Source: an uncultured Bacteroidales bacterium
GTDB taxonomy: Bacteria; Bacteroidota; Bacteroidia; Bacteroidales; UBA11471
Assembly: GCA_944325415.1 (NCBI GenBank)
Contig: CALUZW010000004.1
Location: 62,001 to 126,000, forward strand
Direction: 5' to 3'
Length of the DNA: 64,000 bases
Positions 48,179 through 55,788 of this stretch are shown one piece after another (within the stretch, counting starts at the first letter, position 1; every line of letters starts with the position of its first letter). The notes under the pieces were generated by a model, which worked only from the letters and a program-made list of their open reading frames with translations, did no database searches and had not been told where the DNA came from. The position numbers and the translations under genes were made by a program.

Positions 48179-48598
48179 ATGAAAATCGAAATTCTGGGGG
48201 GCACATCGCCCCGCCTGTACAAGCTCGTAGCTCCGCTTGTCATGAATGCGGCGGTTCTGCGACAAAACAACAACTATCCCTACAAGACATCTTCGCGACA
48301 CGAATGGCTCGTAGGACTCGACGACGACGGAAAAACCGTGAGAGGATTCTTTCCCATGGAACGGCGCGAGGGATATTACTACCTCAACAACTACTACGTC
48401 CCGGCCGATTCGGAGGAGGAACTGTTGCACATCTTCATCGAAGAGGCCATCACACTCTACGCCCCAATCGGCCCCTTGGTCGCCGTCGTACATTCCCATC
48501 ATGTACCCGTATTTCAGAAAAAAGGATTCCTGCCCGAACGGGAGTGGAAACTATATGTAAAAATGCGATATGGAAAGAGCGATGGAAAGACGTCGTAA
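48179..48598 (+). CDS. GNAT-fold-like protein, first gene of the IbrAB-like module
   Basis: This is a 139-residue soluble protein. The order is an N-terminal strand-helix (MKIEILGGTSPRLYKLVAPLVM), a central hairpin (HEWLVGLDDDGKTVRGFFPMERREGYYYLNNYYV), a helix, and VPVFQKKGFLPEREWKLYVKMRYG. The VFQKKGF element followed by a final strand is typical of the C-terminus of GNAT acetyltransferases. The pyrophosphate loop (R/QxxGxG/A) is absent, so it may bind but not transfer acetyl groups. It overlaps the next gene by 29 bp, which implies translational coupling. The function is not known. Confidence 0.68.
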   Translation: MKIEILGGTSPRLYKLVAPLVMNAAVLRQNNNYPYKTSSRHEWLVGLDDDGKTVRGFFPMERREGYYYLNNYYVPADSEEELLHIFIEEAITLYAPIGPLVAVVHSHHVPVFQKKGFLPEREWKLYVKMRYGKSDGKTS

Positions 48599-49880
48599 TG
48601 TCTATGAGGCCGCACTCTCGCGCATAGAAAAGATATTCTCCGACTTCGACAACATCTATGTATCCTTTTCGGGAGGGAAAGACAGCGGCGTACTGCTCAA
48701 CCTCTGCATCGACTACATCAGACGCCACAAGTTGAAACGCCGCATCGGTGTCTTCCACATGGACTACGAGGTGCAGTACTCGGCCACGTTGCAGTATGTC
48801 GAAAAGGTCTTCTCGGAGAATACCGACATACTCGACATTTACCGGGTGTGCGTGCCCTTCAAGGTATCGACCTGCACCTCAATGCACCAGAGTTATTGGC
48901 GCCCGTGGGACGAGGAAATGAAAGAAATCTGGGTGCGCGAGATGCCCCGTTCGGCGTTCCGCAAAGAAGATTTCGACTTCTTCTCCGACGACCTGTGGGA
49001 CTACGACTTCCAGATGAGGTTTGCCGAGTGGCTGCACCGCTACAAGCGGGCCGCACGCACCTGCTGCCTGGTAGGTATCCGCACCCAGGAGAGCTTCAAC
49101 CGCTGGCGGGCCATACACAGCGACAAAAACTACTGCTGCTACGAGCGCTTCAAGTGGACGCGCAAAATTGCCGACGACGTGTACAACGCCTACCCCATCT
49201 ACGACTGGCGCACGACCGATGTGTGGGTGGCCAACGGCCGCTTCGGCTGGTCCTACAACCACCTCTACGACCTCTACTACCAGGCCGGTGTCTCTCTCGA
49301 AAAACAACGGGTGGCCAGCCCCTTCATCTCGGCGGCCATTCCCAGCCTGCAACTCTACCGGGCCATCGACCCCCAAATGTGGGGCCGCATGATAAACCGG
49401 GTGAACGGCGTGAACTTTGCCGGCATCTACGGCAATACCTCGGCCATGGGCTGGTACAAGGTAAAGTGCCCCAAAGGCATGACCTGGGAAGATTATATGC
49501 ACTTCCTGCTGAGTACCCTGCCCGACGACATCAGGCAGGGCTATCTCGACAAGCTCAGTGTGAGCATCGCCTTCTGGCGAAACAAGGGGGGCTGCCTGGC
49601 CGACGAGACCATAGAGAAGCTGCGCCGCATGGGGGTGGAGATTTCGGTGGGCGACTCTACCAATTACAAGACCGACAAGAAACCTGTGCGCATGGAGTAT
49701 CTCGACGATATCGACATCGAAGAGTTCAGAGAGCTGCCCTCGTTCAAGCGTATGTGCATCTGCATTCTCAAAAACGACCATGCCTGCAAATACATGGGGT
49801 TTGCTCCCACCAAAGACGAGAAAGAGCGTCGCAATCAAATCATGGAAAAGTATAAGAAATATTATGGCGAAGACAGATAA
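48570..49880 (+). CDS. IbrA-like PP-loop protein (PAPS reductase-like, DUF3440)
   Basis: This is a 436-residue protein. The ATP-pyrophosphatase loop SGGKDS is at residues 34-39 (YVSFSGGKDSGVLL), as in the PAPS reductase and DndC superfamily. A family core follows (RTCCLVGIRTQESFNRWRAI, PIYDWRTTDVWVAN). The C-terminal half, with KNDHACKYMGFAPTKDE, fits the DUF3440/IbrA family. The redox ECGLH tail of true sulfate reductases is missing, so simple sulfate reduction is unlikely. E. coli IbrA and IbrB are paired regulators of phage-linked surface proteins. The gene overlaps both neighbours (29 bp and 17 bp). It may adenylate or thiolate a nucleic acid or nucleotide, but this is inference. Confidence 0.87.
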   Translation: MERAMERRRNVYEAALSRIEKIFSDFDNIYVSFSGGKDSGVLLNLCIDYIRRHKLKRRIGVFHMDYEVQYSATLQYVEKVFSENTDILDIYRVCVPFKVSTCTSMHQSYWRPWDEEMKEIWVREMPRSAFRKEDFDFFSDDLWDYDFQMRFAEWLHRYKRAARTCCLVGIRTQESFNRWRAIHSDKNYCCYERFKWTRKIADDVYNAYPIYDWRTTDVWVANGRFGWSYNHLYDLYYQAGVSLEKQRVASPFISAAIPSLQLYRAIDPQMWGRMINRVNGVNFAGIYGNTSAMGWYKVKCPKGMTWEDYMHFLLSTLPDDIRQGYLDKLSVSIAFWRNKGGCLADETIEKLRRMGVEISVGDSTNYKTDKKPVRMEYLDDIDIEEFRELPSFKRMCICILKNDHACKYMGFAPTKDEKERRNQIMEKYKKYYGEDR

Positions 49881-50391
49881 GGAACCCCGGTACAGAAGTC
49901 CGGTATATAAAGTAATAGCCGTCCCGGTCGACAAAGTGGTGGCCAATGCCTACAACCCCAATGTGGTGGCGCCTCCCGAGATGAAGCTGCTCGAACTCTC
50001 GATATGGGAAGATGGCTACACGATGCCCTGTGTGTGTTACTATGTGGCCGACAAAGATGTGTATGAGCTGGTCGACGGCTATCACCGGTACATGGTGATG
50101 AAGACCTCGCGCCGCATCTACGAGCGCGAGCATGGCCTGCTGCCCGTCGTCGTCATCGAGAAAGACCTCTCCAACCGCATGGCCTCGACCATACGCCACA
50201 ACCGCGCCCGCGGAACGCACAATGTGGAACTGATGAGCGAAATCGTATCGGAGCTGACCCGCGCCGGTATGTCCGACCGTTGGATAGAGCGCAACATCGG
50301 CATGGACAAGGACGAGCTGCTGCGGCTGAAACAGATTTCGGGTCTGGCCGCTCTCTTTGCCGACAAAAATTTCTCGCTTACCGACGACTGA
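49864..50391 (+). CDS. IbrB-like ParB/Srx-fold protein
   Basis: The ATG at 49864 gives 175 residues. Residues about 15-105 form the ParB N-terminal (sulfiredoxin-like) fold: VPVDKVVANAYNPNVVAPPEMKLLELSIWEDGYTMPCVCYY, then ELVDGYHRYMVMK, where DGYHRY replaces the GERR/DGxHR nucleotide-binding motif, and VVVIEKDLSNRMASTIRHNRARGTH. Residues about 120-165 look like an HTH (VSELTRAGMSDRWIERNIGMDKDELLRL). ParB folds bind or hydrolyse NTPs or cut DNA; which applies is not clear. It overlaps the IbrA-like gene by 17 bp, as these two genes do elsewhere. No parA or parS is nearby, so chromosome partition is unlikely. Confidence 0.82.
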   Translation: MAKTDKEPRYRSPVYKVIAVPVDKVVANAYNPNVVAPPEMKLLELSIWEDGYTMPCVCYYVADKDVYELVDGYHRYMVMKTSRRIYEREHGLLPVVVIEKDLSNRMASTIRHNRARGTHNVELMSEIVSELTRAGMSDRWIERNIGMDKDELLRLKQISGLAALFADKNFSLTDD

Positions 50392-50430
50392 CCCCGGCAA
50401 CCATTACCGAGAGGTTCTGTGGCAATACAG

Positions 50431-50464
50431 GAGAGGCGGCCGGAAATCTTTCCGGCCGCCTCTC
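50431..50464. terminator. bidirectional terminator of the IbrAB-like module
   Basis: A perfect 16-bp inverted repeat, GAGAGGCGGCCGGAAA (50431-50446) with TTTCCGGCCGCCTCTC (50449-50464), lies between the convergent genes ending at 50391 and 50507. Confidence 0.88.
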
Positions 50465-50506
50465 TCTTTAAGTAAATGTGGCAGAGACAAGCGCCGCCCC
50501 TCCCGG

Positions 50507-51403
50507 TCAGCGCAGACGCAGCACGTCGCCCACACGGGGTACCCTCTCGCCCGAAATCTTGTTGCGGCTCAGGAGCCGTTTGAGCTTGATGCCGTATTTC
50601 TGGGAGACATCGTGCAGCGATTCACCCGGTTGGAGGGTGTGTGTGGTATAGGGTTTCTGAGCCCGACGGCGTTTGGCTTTGAGGTAGACGATGTCGCCGG
50701 CTTTGAGTTTGTAGCCGCGAGGGAAGTCGTTGTAGCGACGTATCTGGTAGGCATACAGTTCAAATTCGCGGGCAATGAGCCGCTGGGTATCGCCGTCGCG
50801 GGCCACGACGTAAGGCAGCCCCCATTTCGAATCCATGTCGTGATATTCATAGCCTTTGGGCATTCGGGGCAATCCCTTTCCGTCGTAACGATGGAGGCCA
50901 TAAAGCTCGATGGTCTGTATCAGCTTGCTGGCATAGGCCTTGTCGGTGGCGTAGCCGCAGCGCTTCAATCCGTGGGCCCACCCCTTGTAGTCGGTAATGT
51001 CGAGCTTGAAGAGCTTTTCATAGCGGGGGCTCTTTGTCAGGAAGAGGGCATGGTCTTCGTACGACTCTTTGGGGTTGCGGTATTTCCTGAAACACTCGCC
51101 CTTTTCGTCGTCGTCGTGATAGACACGCTTACCCTCCCACGAGTTGTGGCACTTGATGCCGAAGTGATTGTTCGACTTCCGGGCCAGTTCGCTGGTACCT
51201 GCCGCCGATTCGAGCAACCCTTGGGCAAGCGTGATGCTGGCCGGTATCTTGTAGCGCTTCTGGTGGTCAATGGCGATATCTTTGTACTTGTTGATGTAAT
51301 CGAGATATATCGGGTTTTTCGTCTGGGCCGAGACGAAAACGGCGATAAAAAGGAAAATCCCTATAAACGGAAGGCGGGAACGTACATACATATTCTCGGA
51401 CAT
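50507..51403 (-). CDS. glucosaminidase-LysM cell-wall hydrolase
   Basis: This is a 298-residue secreted protein (MSENMYVRSRLPFIGIFLFIAVFVSAQ signal). Residues about 35-175 are a FlgJ-type N-acetylglucosaminidase: IPASITLAQGLLESAAGTSELARKSNNHFGIKCH, where Glu in LLESAAG is the expected catalytic residue, and the second motif FRKYRNPKESYEDHALFL. Two LysM-like peptidoglycan-binding segments follow (GDTQRLIAREFELYAYQIRRYNDFPRGYKLKAGDIVYLKAKRR and HTLQPGESLHDVSQKYGIKLKRLLSRNKI to the end). It remodels the cell wall in the periplasm. It is transcribed alone, divergently from cdd. Confidence 0.92.
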   Translation of the reverse strand: MSENMYVRSRLPFIGIFLFIAVFVSAQTKNPIYLDYINKYKDIAIDHQKRYKIPASITLAQGLLESAAGTSELARKSNNHFGIKCHNSWEGKRVYHDDDEKGECFRKYRNPKESYEDHALFLTKSPRYEKLFKLDITDYKGWAHGLKRCGYATDKAYASKLIQTIELYGLHRYDGKGLPRMPKGYEYHDMDSKWGLPYVVARDGDTQRLIAREFELYAYQIRRYNDFPRGYKLKAGDIVYLKAKRRRAQKPYTTHTLQPGESLHDVSQKYGIKLKRLLSRNKISGERVPRVGDVLRLR

Positions 51404-51530
51404 AAAATCTTCTTATCAATTTAAGGCCGGCCGGCAGAATGTATCGGAAATTCCGATTATATTTGTAGAATATAGGATTCGGTTTGGGATAAAGTTCAAG
51501 TAAACTTGGCTTTCTCCTCTCACCTTTCAC

Positions 51531-51538
51531 TATATTTG
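51531..51538 (+). promoter_or_regulatory. -7 promoter element of cdd
   Basis: TATATTTG, 29 bp before cdd, has a partial CTTG at 51505-51508 upstream. A second TATATTTG at 51458-51465 on the same strand could be an alternative start site. Both lie in the 164-bp divergent region. Confidence 0.5.
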
Positions 51539-51567
51539 TAAGGAATCCGATATAAAAATATCTTCCT

Positions 51568-52056
51568 ATGGCAAAACAACTTCAACTATCGGCAAAGATA
51601 ACGGTTTGTCGGTACAATGAGTTAACCGACAGCGAAAAAAAATGGGTCGATGCAGCCCGTGAAGCCGCAAAAAAGGCCTATGCACCCTATTCGCGATTCT
51701 GCGTCGGCGCGGCTGTGGCACTGGCCGACGGAGAGATAATCACCGGTAACAACCAGGAAAACGCCTCTTATCCCGAAGGGTTGTGCGCCGAACGGGTGGC
51801 CCTGTTTGCCGCCGGAGCTGCCGCCGGCGCCCGGCCGGTGGCCATCACCCTGGCGGCCATCGCACCCGATGGCAAAAGCCCCCTCATGCCCGTTACCCCC
51901 TGCGGCGGCTGCCGGCAGGTCATGCGTGAGGTCGAGAGCCGCTACGGAGCCCCTCTGCGCGTACTCATGTGCGGCGCCGAAGAGATATACATCGCCGCAT
52001 CGGCCGGCGACCTGCTGCCGCTGAGTTTCGAACTGTCGGCAACGCCGCAAGCGTAA
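51568..52056 (+). CDS. cdd: cytidine deaminase
   Basis: This 162-residue homotetrameric zinc enzyme of pyrimidine salvage converts cytidine to uridine. The active-site segments are YAPYSRFCVGAAVALADG, NQENASYPEGLCAERVALFAAGA (zinc Cys and proton-shuttle Glu) and PCGGCRQVMREVE (two zinc cysteines). About 25 extra N-terminal residues compared with the short bacterial form are typical of Bacteroidota. A GH43 gene begins 107 bp downstream with no promoter consensus between, so read-through into it is possible. Confidence 0.95.
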   Translation: MAKQLQLSAKITVCRYNELTDSEKKWVDAAREAAKKAYAPYSRFCVGAAVALADGEIITGNNQENASYPEGLCAERVALFAAGAAAGARPVAITLAAIAPDGKSPLMPVTPCGGCRQVMREVESRYGAPLRVLMCGAEEIYIAASAGDLLPLSFELSATPQA

Positions 52057-52163
52057 CGGCCGGCAGCCTCCACAAGCAGGGAGCCTCCGCCCTGCATTGC
52101 ACCCGTCGTCTCCGGCAGGCAATACAGCCCTACACCGGGAGCCGGCAGGAAAAACTGAATACC

Positions 52164-53768
52164 ATGAAAAAAAGATTTCTAACGGTTGCCATAGCCCTAA
52201 TCGGCCTGATAGCTGGCCGTATGGCAACCGCTCAATCGGGCGACAACTACGACGGAACGTTTACCAACCCCGTCGTGTGGGCCGATGTTCCCGACCCCGA
52301 CGTGATACGCGTGGGCGACGACTTCTACCTGGTAAGTACCACGATGCACCTCATGCCGGGCGCCCCCATCATGCACTCCAAAGACCTGGTCAACTGGGAC
52401 ATCATGAGCTACCTCTACGACCGTATCGACGAAAAACCTCAATATGACCTGATGGAGGGCACCGTCTACGGACGCGGACAGTGGGCCACCTCGCTGCGTT
52501 ACCGCGACGGTCGCTACTACGCCTATTTCTCGCCCAACGACACCCCTTTCAAAGGCTACCTCTACTCCACCGACAATCCCTCCGGCAAGTGGTCGCTCGT
52601 AGCCCGACTGCCCCATTTTCACGACGCCTCGCTCTTCTTCGACGACGACGGACGGGCCTATGTCTTCTACGGCACGGGGCAACTGCGGGAACTCAAACCC
52701 GACCTGACCGGGGTACTGCCCGGCGGGATAGACACCACCCTCTTTGTGCGCGACGCCGAAGAGACCGGACTGCTCGAAGGGAGCCGCGTCGTCAAACACG
52801 ACGGCCGCTACTACCTGCTGATGATTTCATGGCCGGTCGGTGCGCCCCGCCGGCAGGTATGCTACCGTGCCGACCGCATCACGGGCCCGTATGAGAAACG
52901 GGTGATTCTCGAAGATGCGTTCGCGGGCTTTCCCTATGTGGGGCAAGGTACCATCGTCGACGACGGCCGGGGCAACTGGTACGGCATCATCTTTCAAGAC
53001 CGCGGAGGCGTGGGCCGTGTGCTTACCCTCATGCCCTGCCGGTGGGTCGACGGCTGGCCCCTGCTGGGCGACGAGTCGGGCCGGGTACCCGAGACCATGG
53101 ACAAACCCGTGGCGGGATTTTCTTCGCCGAGGCTGACGGTGAGCGACGATTTCAATGCCAAAGACCTGAAACGCAACTGGCAGTGGAACCACAACCCCAT
53201 CGACAGTTGCTGGTCATTAACGGCACGCAATGGGTTCCTGCGCCTCTCGACAGGCCGCGTGGCAGAGAATCTGTTTCTGGCACCGAACACCCTCACCCAA
53301 CGCATGGAGGGGCCCCGGTGCCGGGGTATCGTCGCCCTCGACCTCGCGGGCATGAAAGAGGGCGACGTGGCAGGATTTGCCGCGTTCAACAGCGATGCGG
53401 GCGTATTGGCAATTACCTGCCGGGACGGGAAAAAACAGCTCTCGATGCAGAGCCAGTCGGTGAGCCTGACCGAAAAGGAGAAACGTGTGTCCGACGTCAA
53501 AACAAGGACACACGAGACCGTTGCGCTCACCTCCGACACCCTCTACCTGCGCATCGACGGCGATTTCAGGGTAGGCCGCGACATCGCCACCTTCTATTAC
53601 AGCCTCGACAATAAGCATTGGAGACAAATCGGCGCGGATTTTAATATGATATTCGACTACCGGCGCTTCTTCATGGGCACCAAATTTGCCCTCTTCAACT
53701 ATGCCACTCAGGCTACGGGCGGATACATCGACGTCGACTTCTTCGACTATAAACGCCTCGGCGAATAA
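52164..53768 (+). CDS. GH43 family glycoside hydrolase (xylosidase/arabinofuranosidase type)
   Basis: The ATG at 52164 gives 534 residues, signal peptide MKKRFLTVAIALIGLIAGRMATAQ. The five-blade propeller shows FTNPVVWADVPDPDVIRVGDDFYLVSTTMHLMPGAPIMHSKDLVNW (base Asp), HDASLFFDDDGRAYVFYG (pKa-modulating Asp) and GLLEGSRVVKHDGRYYLL (acid Glu). The C-terminal 200 residues (from about 330) are a concanavalin-like beta-xylosidase C-terminal domain. A secreted exo-acting enzyme on arabinoxylan fragments is likely; subfamily and exact substrate cannot be fixed here. It leads a run of three hydrolases. Confidence 0.9.
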   Translation: MKKRFLTVAIALIGLIAGRMATAQSGDNYDGTFTNPVVWADVPDPDVIRVGDDFYLVSTTMHLMPGAPIMHSKDLVNWDIMSYLYDRIDEKPQYDLMEGTVYGRGQWATSLRYRDGRYYAYFSPNDTPFKGYLYSTDNPSGKWSLVARLPHFHDASLFFDDDGRAYVFYGTGQLRELKPDLTGVLPGGIDTTLFVRDAEETGLLEGSRVVKHDGRYYLLMISWPVGAPRRQVCYRADRITGPYEKRVILEDAFAGFPYVGQGTIVDDGRGNWYGIIFQDRGGVGRVLTLMPCRWVDGWPLLGDESGRVPETMDKPVAGFSSPRLTVSDDFNAKDLKRNWQWNHNPIDSCWSLTARNGFLRLSTGRVAENLFLAPNTLTQRMEGPRCRGIVALDLAGMKEGDVAGFAAFNSDAGVLAITCRDGKKQLSMQSQSVSLTEKEKRVSDVKTRTHETVALTSDTLYLRIDGDFRVGRDIATFYYSLDNKHWRQIGADFNMIFDYRRFFMGTKFALFNYATQATGGYIDVDFFDYKRLGE

Positions 53769-53824
53769 CACAACCTCCGCCCCTCTCTACACAAGAATGT
53801 CCAATCTCCCTTAAACATATACTC

Positions 53825-55774
53825 ATGAAAAAACCGATATTGATACTGCTGACATTGTGTTGCGTATCTCTCCTGCATGCAGGAGAGGTGAAGTTGTCGG
53901 GCCCCGATGGGCGGCTCACGGTCGTCGTCTCCGACAGCGGAGGGTATGCCTCCTACCGCATACTGTACGACGGCATGACCTTTCTCGACGCCTCGCCCCT
54001 CGGACTCACTACCGACGCGGGCGACTTCACCCGCGACCTGCGCCTGGGCAATGCCTCCGACGCGTGTGTCGTCGACGAGACATACAGCCTCAGAAACAGC
54101 AAGAGAAGCGAGATACGTTACCTCGCCCACATAAGAGAGATACCTTTTGTGCAGGACGGGAAAACGGTCTTCAAGGTAATGTTCAGCGTAGGCAACAACG
54201 ATGTGGCGTTCCGCTACACCGTCTGCCGCACCGGCGAGGCACTGTGCGGCGTGGTGCGGCAGGAGGCCACGGGGTTCAGGCTCCCCGCCGGAAGCACTAC
54301 ATTTCTCTGCCCGCAAAGCCCGGCCATGAAGGGATTTGCCCGCACAACCCCGAGCTACGAGACCCCCTACACCCCCGACGACACACCGGGCAAGAACGGA
54401 CTGGGCGAGGGGTACAGCTTCCCCGCCCTCTTCCGTATTGCCGACCGGGGCTGGGTGCTGATTTCGGAGACGGGTGTCGACAGCCGCTACTGCGCCTCCC
54501 GTCTCCTGGGACACGCCGGCGGACTCTATACCATCGGGTTTCCGCAAGAAGAGGAGTTCAACGGCAACGGCTCGGCCTCGCCGGGCATCACTTTGCCGGG
54601 AGAGACGCCGTGGCGCACCATCACCGTAGGAGGCACCCTCGCACCGGTGGTCGAGACGACAGTGGCCTTCGACCTCGTCGAGCCGCTCTATGAGCCATCG
54701 AAAGAGTATGCCGACGAGTATGGCTGCGGCACATGGAGCTGGATTATCGCCGGAGACGGCAGCATGAACTACGCCGAGCAGAAACGCTACATCGACTTCT
54801 GTGCCGAGATGGGCTACCGCACGGTACTTGTCGATGCCTGGTGGGACACCCGCATCGGCTACAAGGGTATCGAAGAACTGGCCGCCTACGCCCGCTCCAA
54901 AGGGGTGGGCCTCTACCTGTGGTACAACTCCAACGGTTACTGGAACGATGCCCCGCAGGGGCCGCGCGGCAAGATGGACAACCTCATCAGACGCCGCCGG
55001 GAGATGAAGTGGCTGCAACAGACCGGCATCAAGGGCATCAAGGTCGACTTCTTCGGGAGCGACAAGCAGGCCGCCCTGCAACTCTACGAGGAGATTCTGG
55101 CCGATGCCAACGACTACGGCCTGCTGGTCATCTTCCACGGTTGCACCCTGCCCCGCGGTTGGGAACGCATGTATCCCAATTATGCCGCCAGCGAAGCGGT
55201 ACTGGCCAGCGAGAACATGAACTTCACGCAAAGCAGTTGCGATGCCGAAGCCTTCAACGCCTGCCTCCACCCTTTCCTGCGCAATACGGTGGGAAGCATG
55301 GATTTCGGCGGCAGCACGCTCAACCGCTACTACAACGCCGGGAACCGTCCGGGCGGAAGCCGGCGGGTTACCTCCGAGGTCTTCGCACTGGCCACGGCCA
55401 TACTGTTCCAAAGCCCCGTGCAGCATTTTGCTCTGGCACCCAACAACATGATCGACGCCCCGGCCTGGGCCATCGACTTCATGAAGGCGGTGCCCACGAC
55501 CTGGGACGACACCCGCTTCATCGATGGATACCCGGGGCAGTATGTAGTGCTGGCCCGCCGCCACGGCGACATCTGGTATATCGTGGGGGTGAATGCCCGT
55601 AAAGAGACGGTGCGCCTCACCCTCGACCTGCCCATGTTCGAGGCCGGCGAGACAGTTACCGTCTATGACGACAACAAGCGGCTCGAAGGAAGGGTGCGTA
55701 CCGTCCGAACAGGAAAAAGACAACAATTCTCCATCGCCATTCCCACCAACGGCGGAGTGGTCATTCACAACTGA
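53825..55774 (+). CDS. GH97 family glycoside hydrolase (retaining type)
   Basis: This is a 649-residue secreted enzyme (MKKPILILLTLCCVSLLHA signal). An N-terminal beta-sandwich (about 20-270) is followed by the (beta/alpha)8 domain with YGCGTWSWIIAGDGSMNYAEQKRYIDFCAEMGYRTVLVDAWWD, GIKGIKVDFFGSDKQ and a C-terminal beta domain. The Asp in KVDFF (Asp408) matches the nucleophile of retaining GH97 enzymes, which are alpha-galactosidases; inverting SusB-type alpha-glucosidases use glutamates instead. Alpha-galactosidase is therefore the best guess. It sits between two GH43 genes with 56 and 14 bp gaps. Confidence 0.92.
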   Translation: MKKPILILLTLCCVSLLHAGEVKLSGPDGRLTVVVSDSGGYASYRILYDGMTFLDASPLGLTTDAGDFTRDLRLGNASDACVVDETYSLRNSKRSEIRYLAHIREIPFVQDGKTVFKVMFSVGNNDVAFRYTVCRTGEALCGVVRQEATGFRLPAGSTTFLCPQSPAMKGFARTTPSYETPYTPDDTPGKNGLGEGYSFPALFRIADRGWVLISETGVDSRYCASRLLGHAGGLYTIGFPQEEEFNGNGSASPGITLPGETPWRTITVGGTLAPVVETTVAFDLVEPLYEPSKEYADEYGCGTWSWIIAGDGSMNYAEQKRYIDFCAEMGYRTVLVDAWWDTRIGYKGIEELAAYARSKGVGLYLWYNSNGYWNDAPQGPRGKMDNLIRRRREMKWLQQTGIKGIKVDFFGSDKQAALQLYEEILADANDYGLLVIFHGCTLPRGWERMYPNYAASEAVLASENMNFTQSSCDAEAFNACLHPFLRNTVGSMDFGGSTLNRYYNAGNRPGGSRRVTSEVFALATAILFQSPVQHFALAPNNMIDAPAWAIDFMKAVPTTWDDTRFIDGYPGQYVVLARRHGDIWYIVGVNARKETVRLTLDLPMFEAGETVTVYDDNKRLEGRVRTVRTGKRQQFSIAIPTNGGVVIHN

Positions 55775-55788
55775 AACACCCAAAAGCG

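Noticed and set aside
49864-50391. Chromosome-partition parB
   Set aside because: The fold is ParB-like but the protein is short, lacks the GERR box and has no parA or parS nearby; it pairs with the IbrA-like gene.
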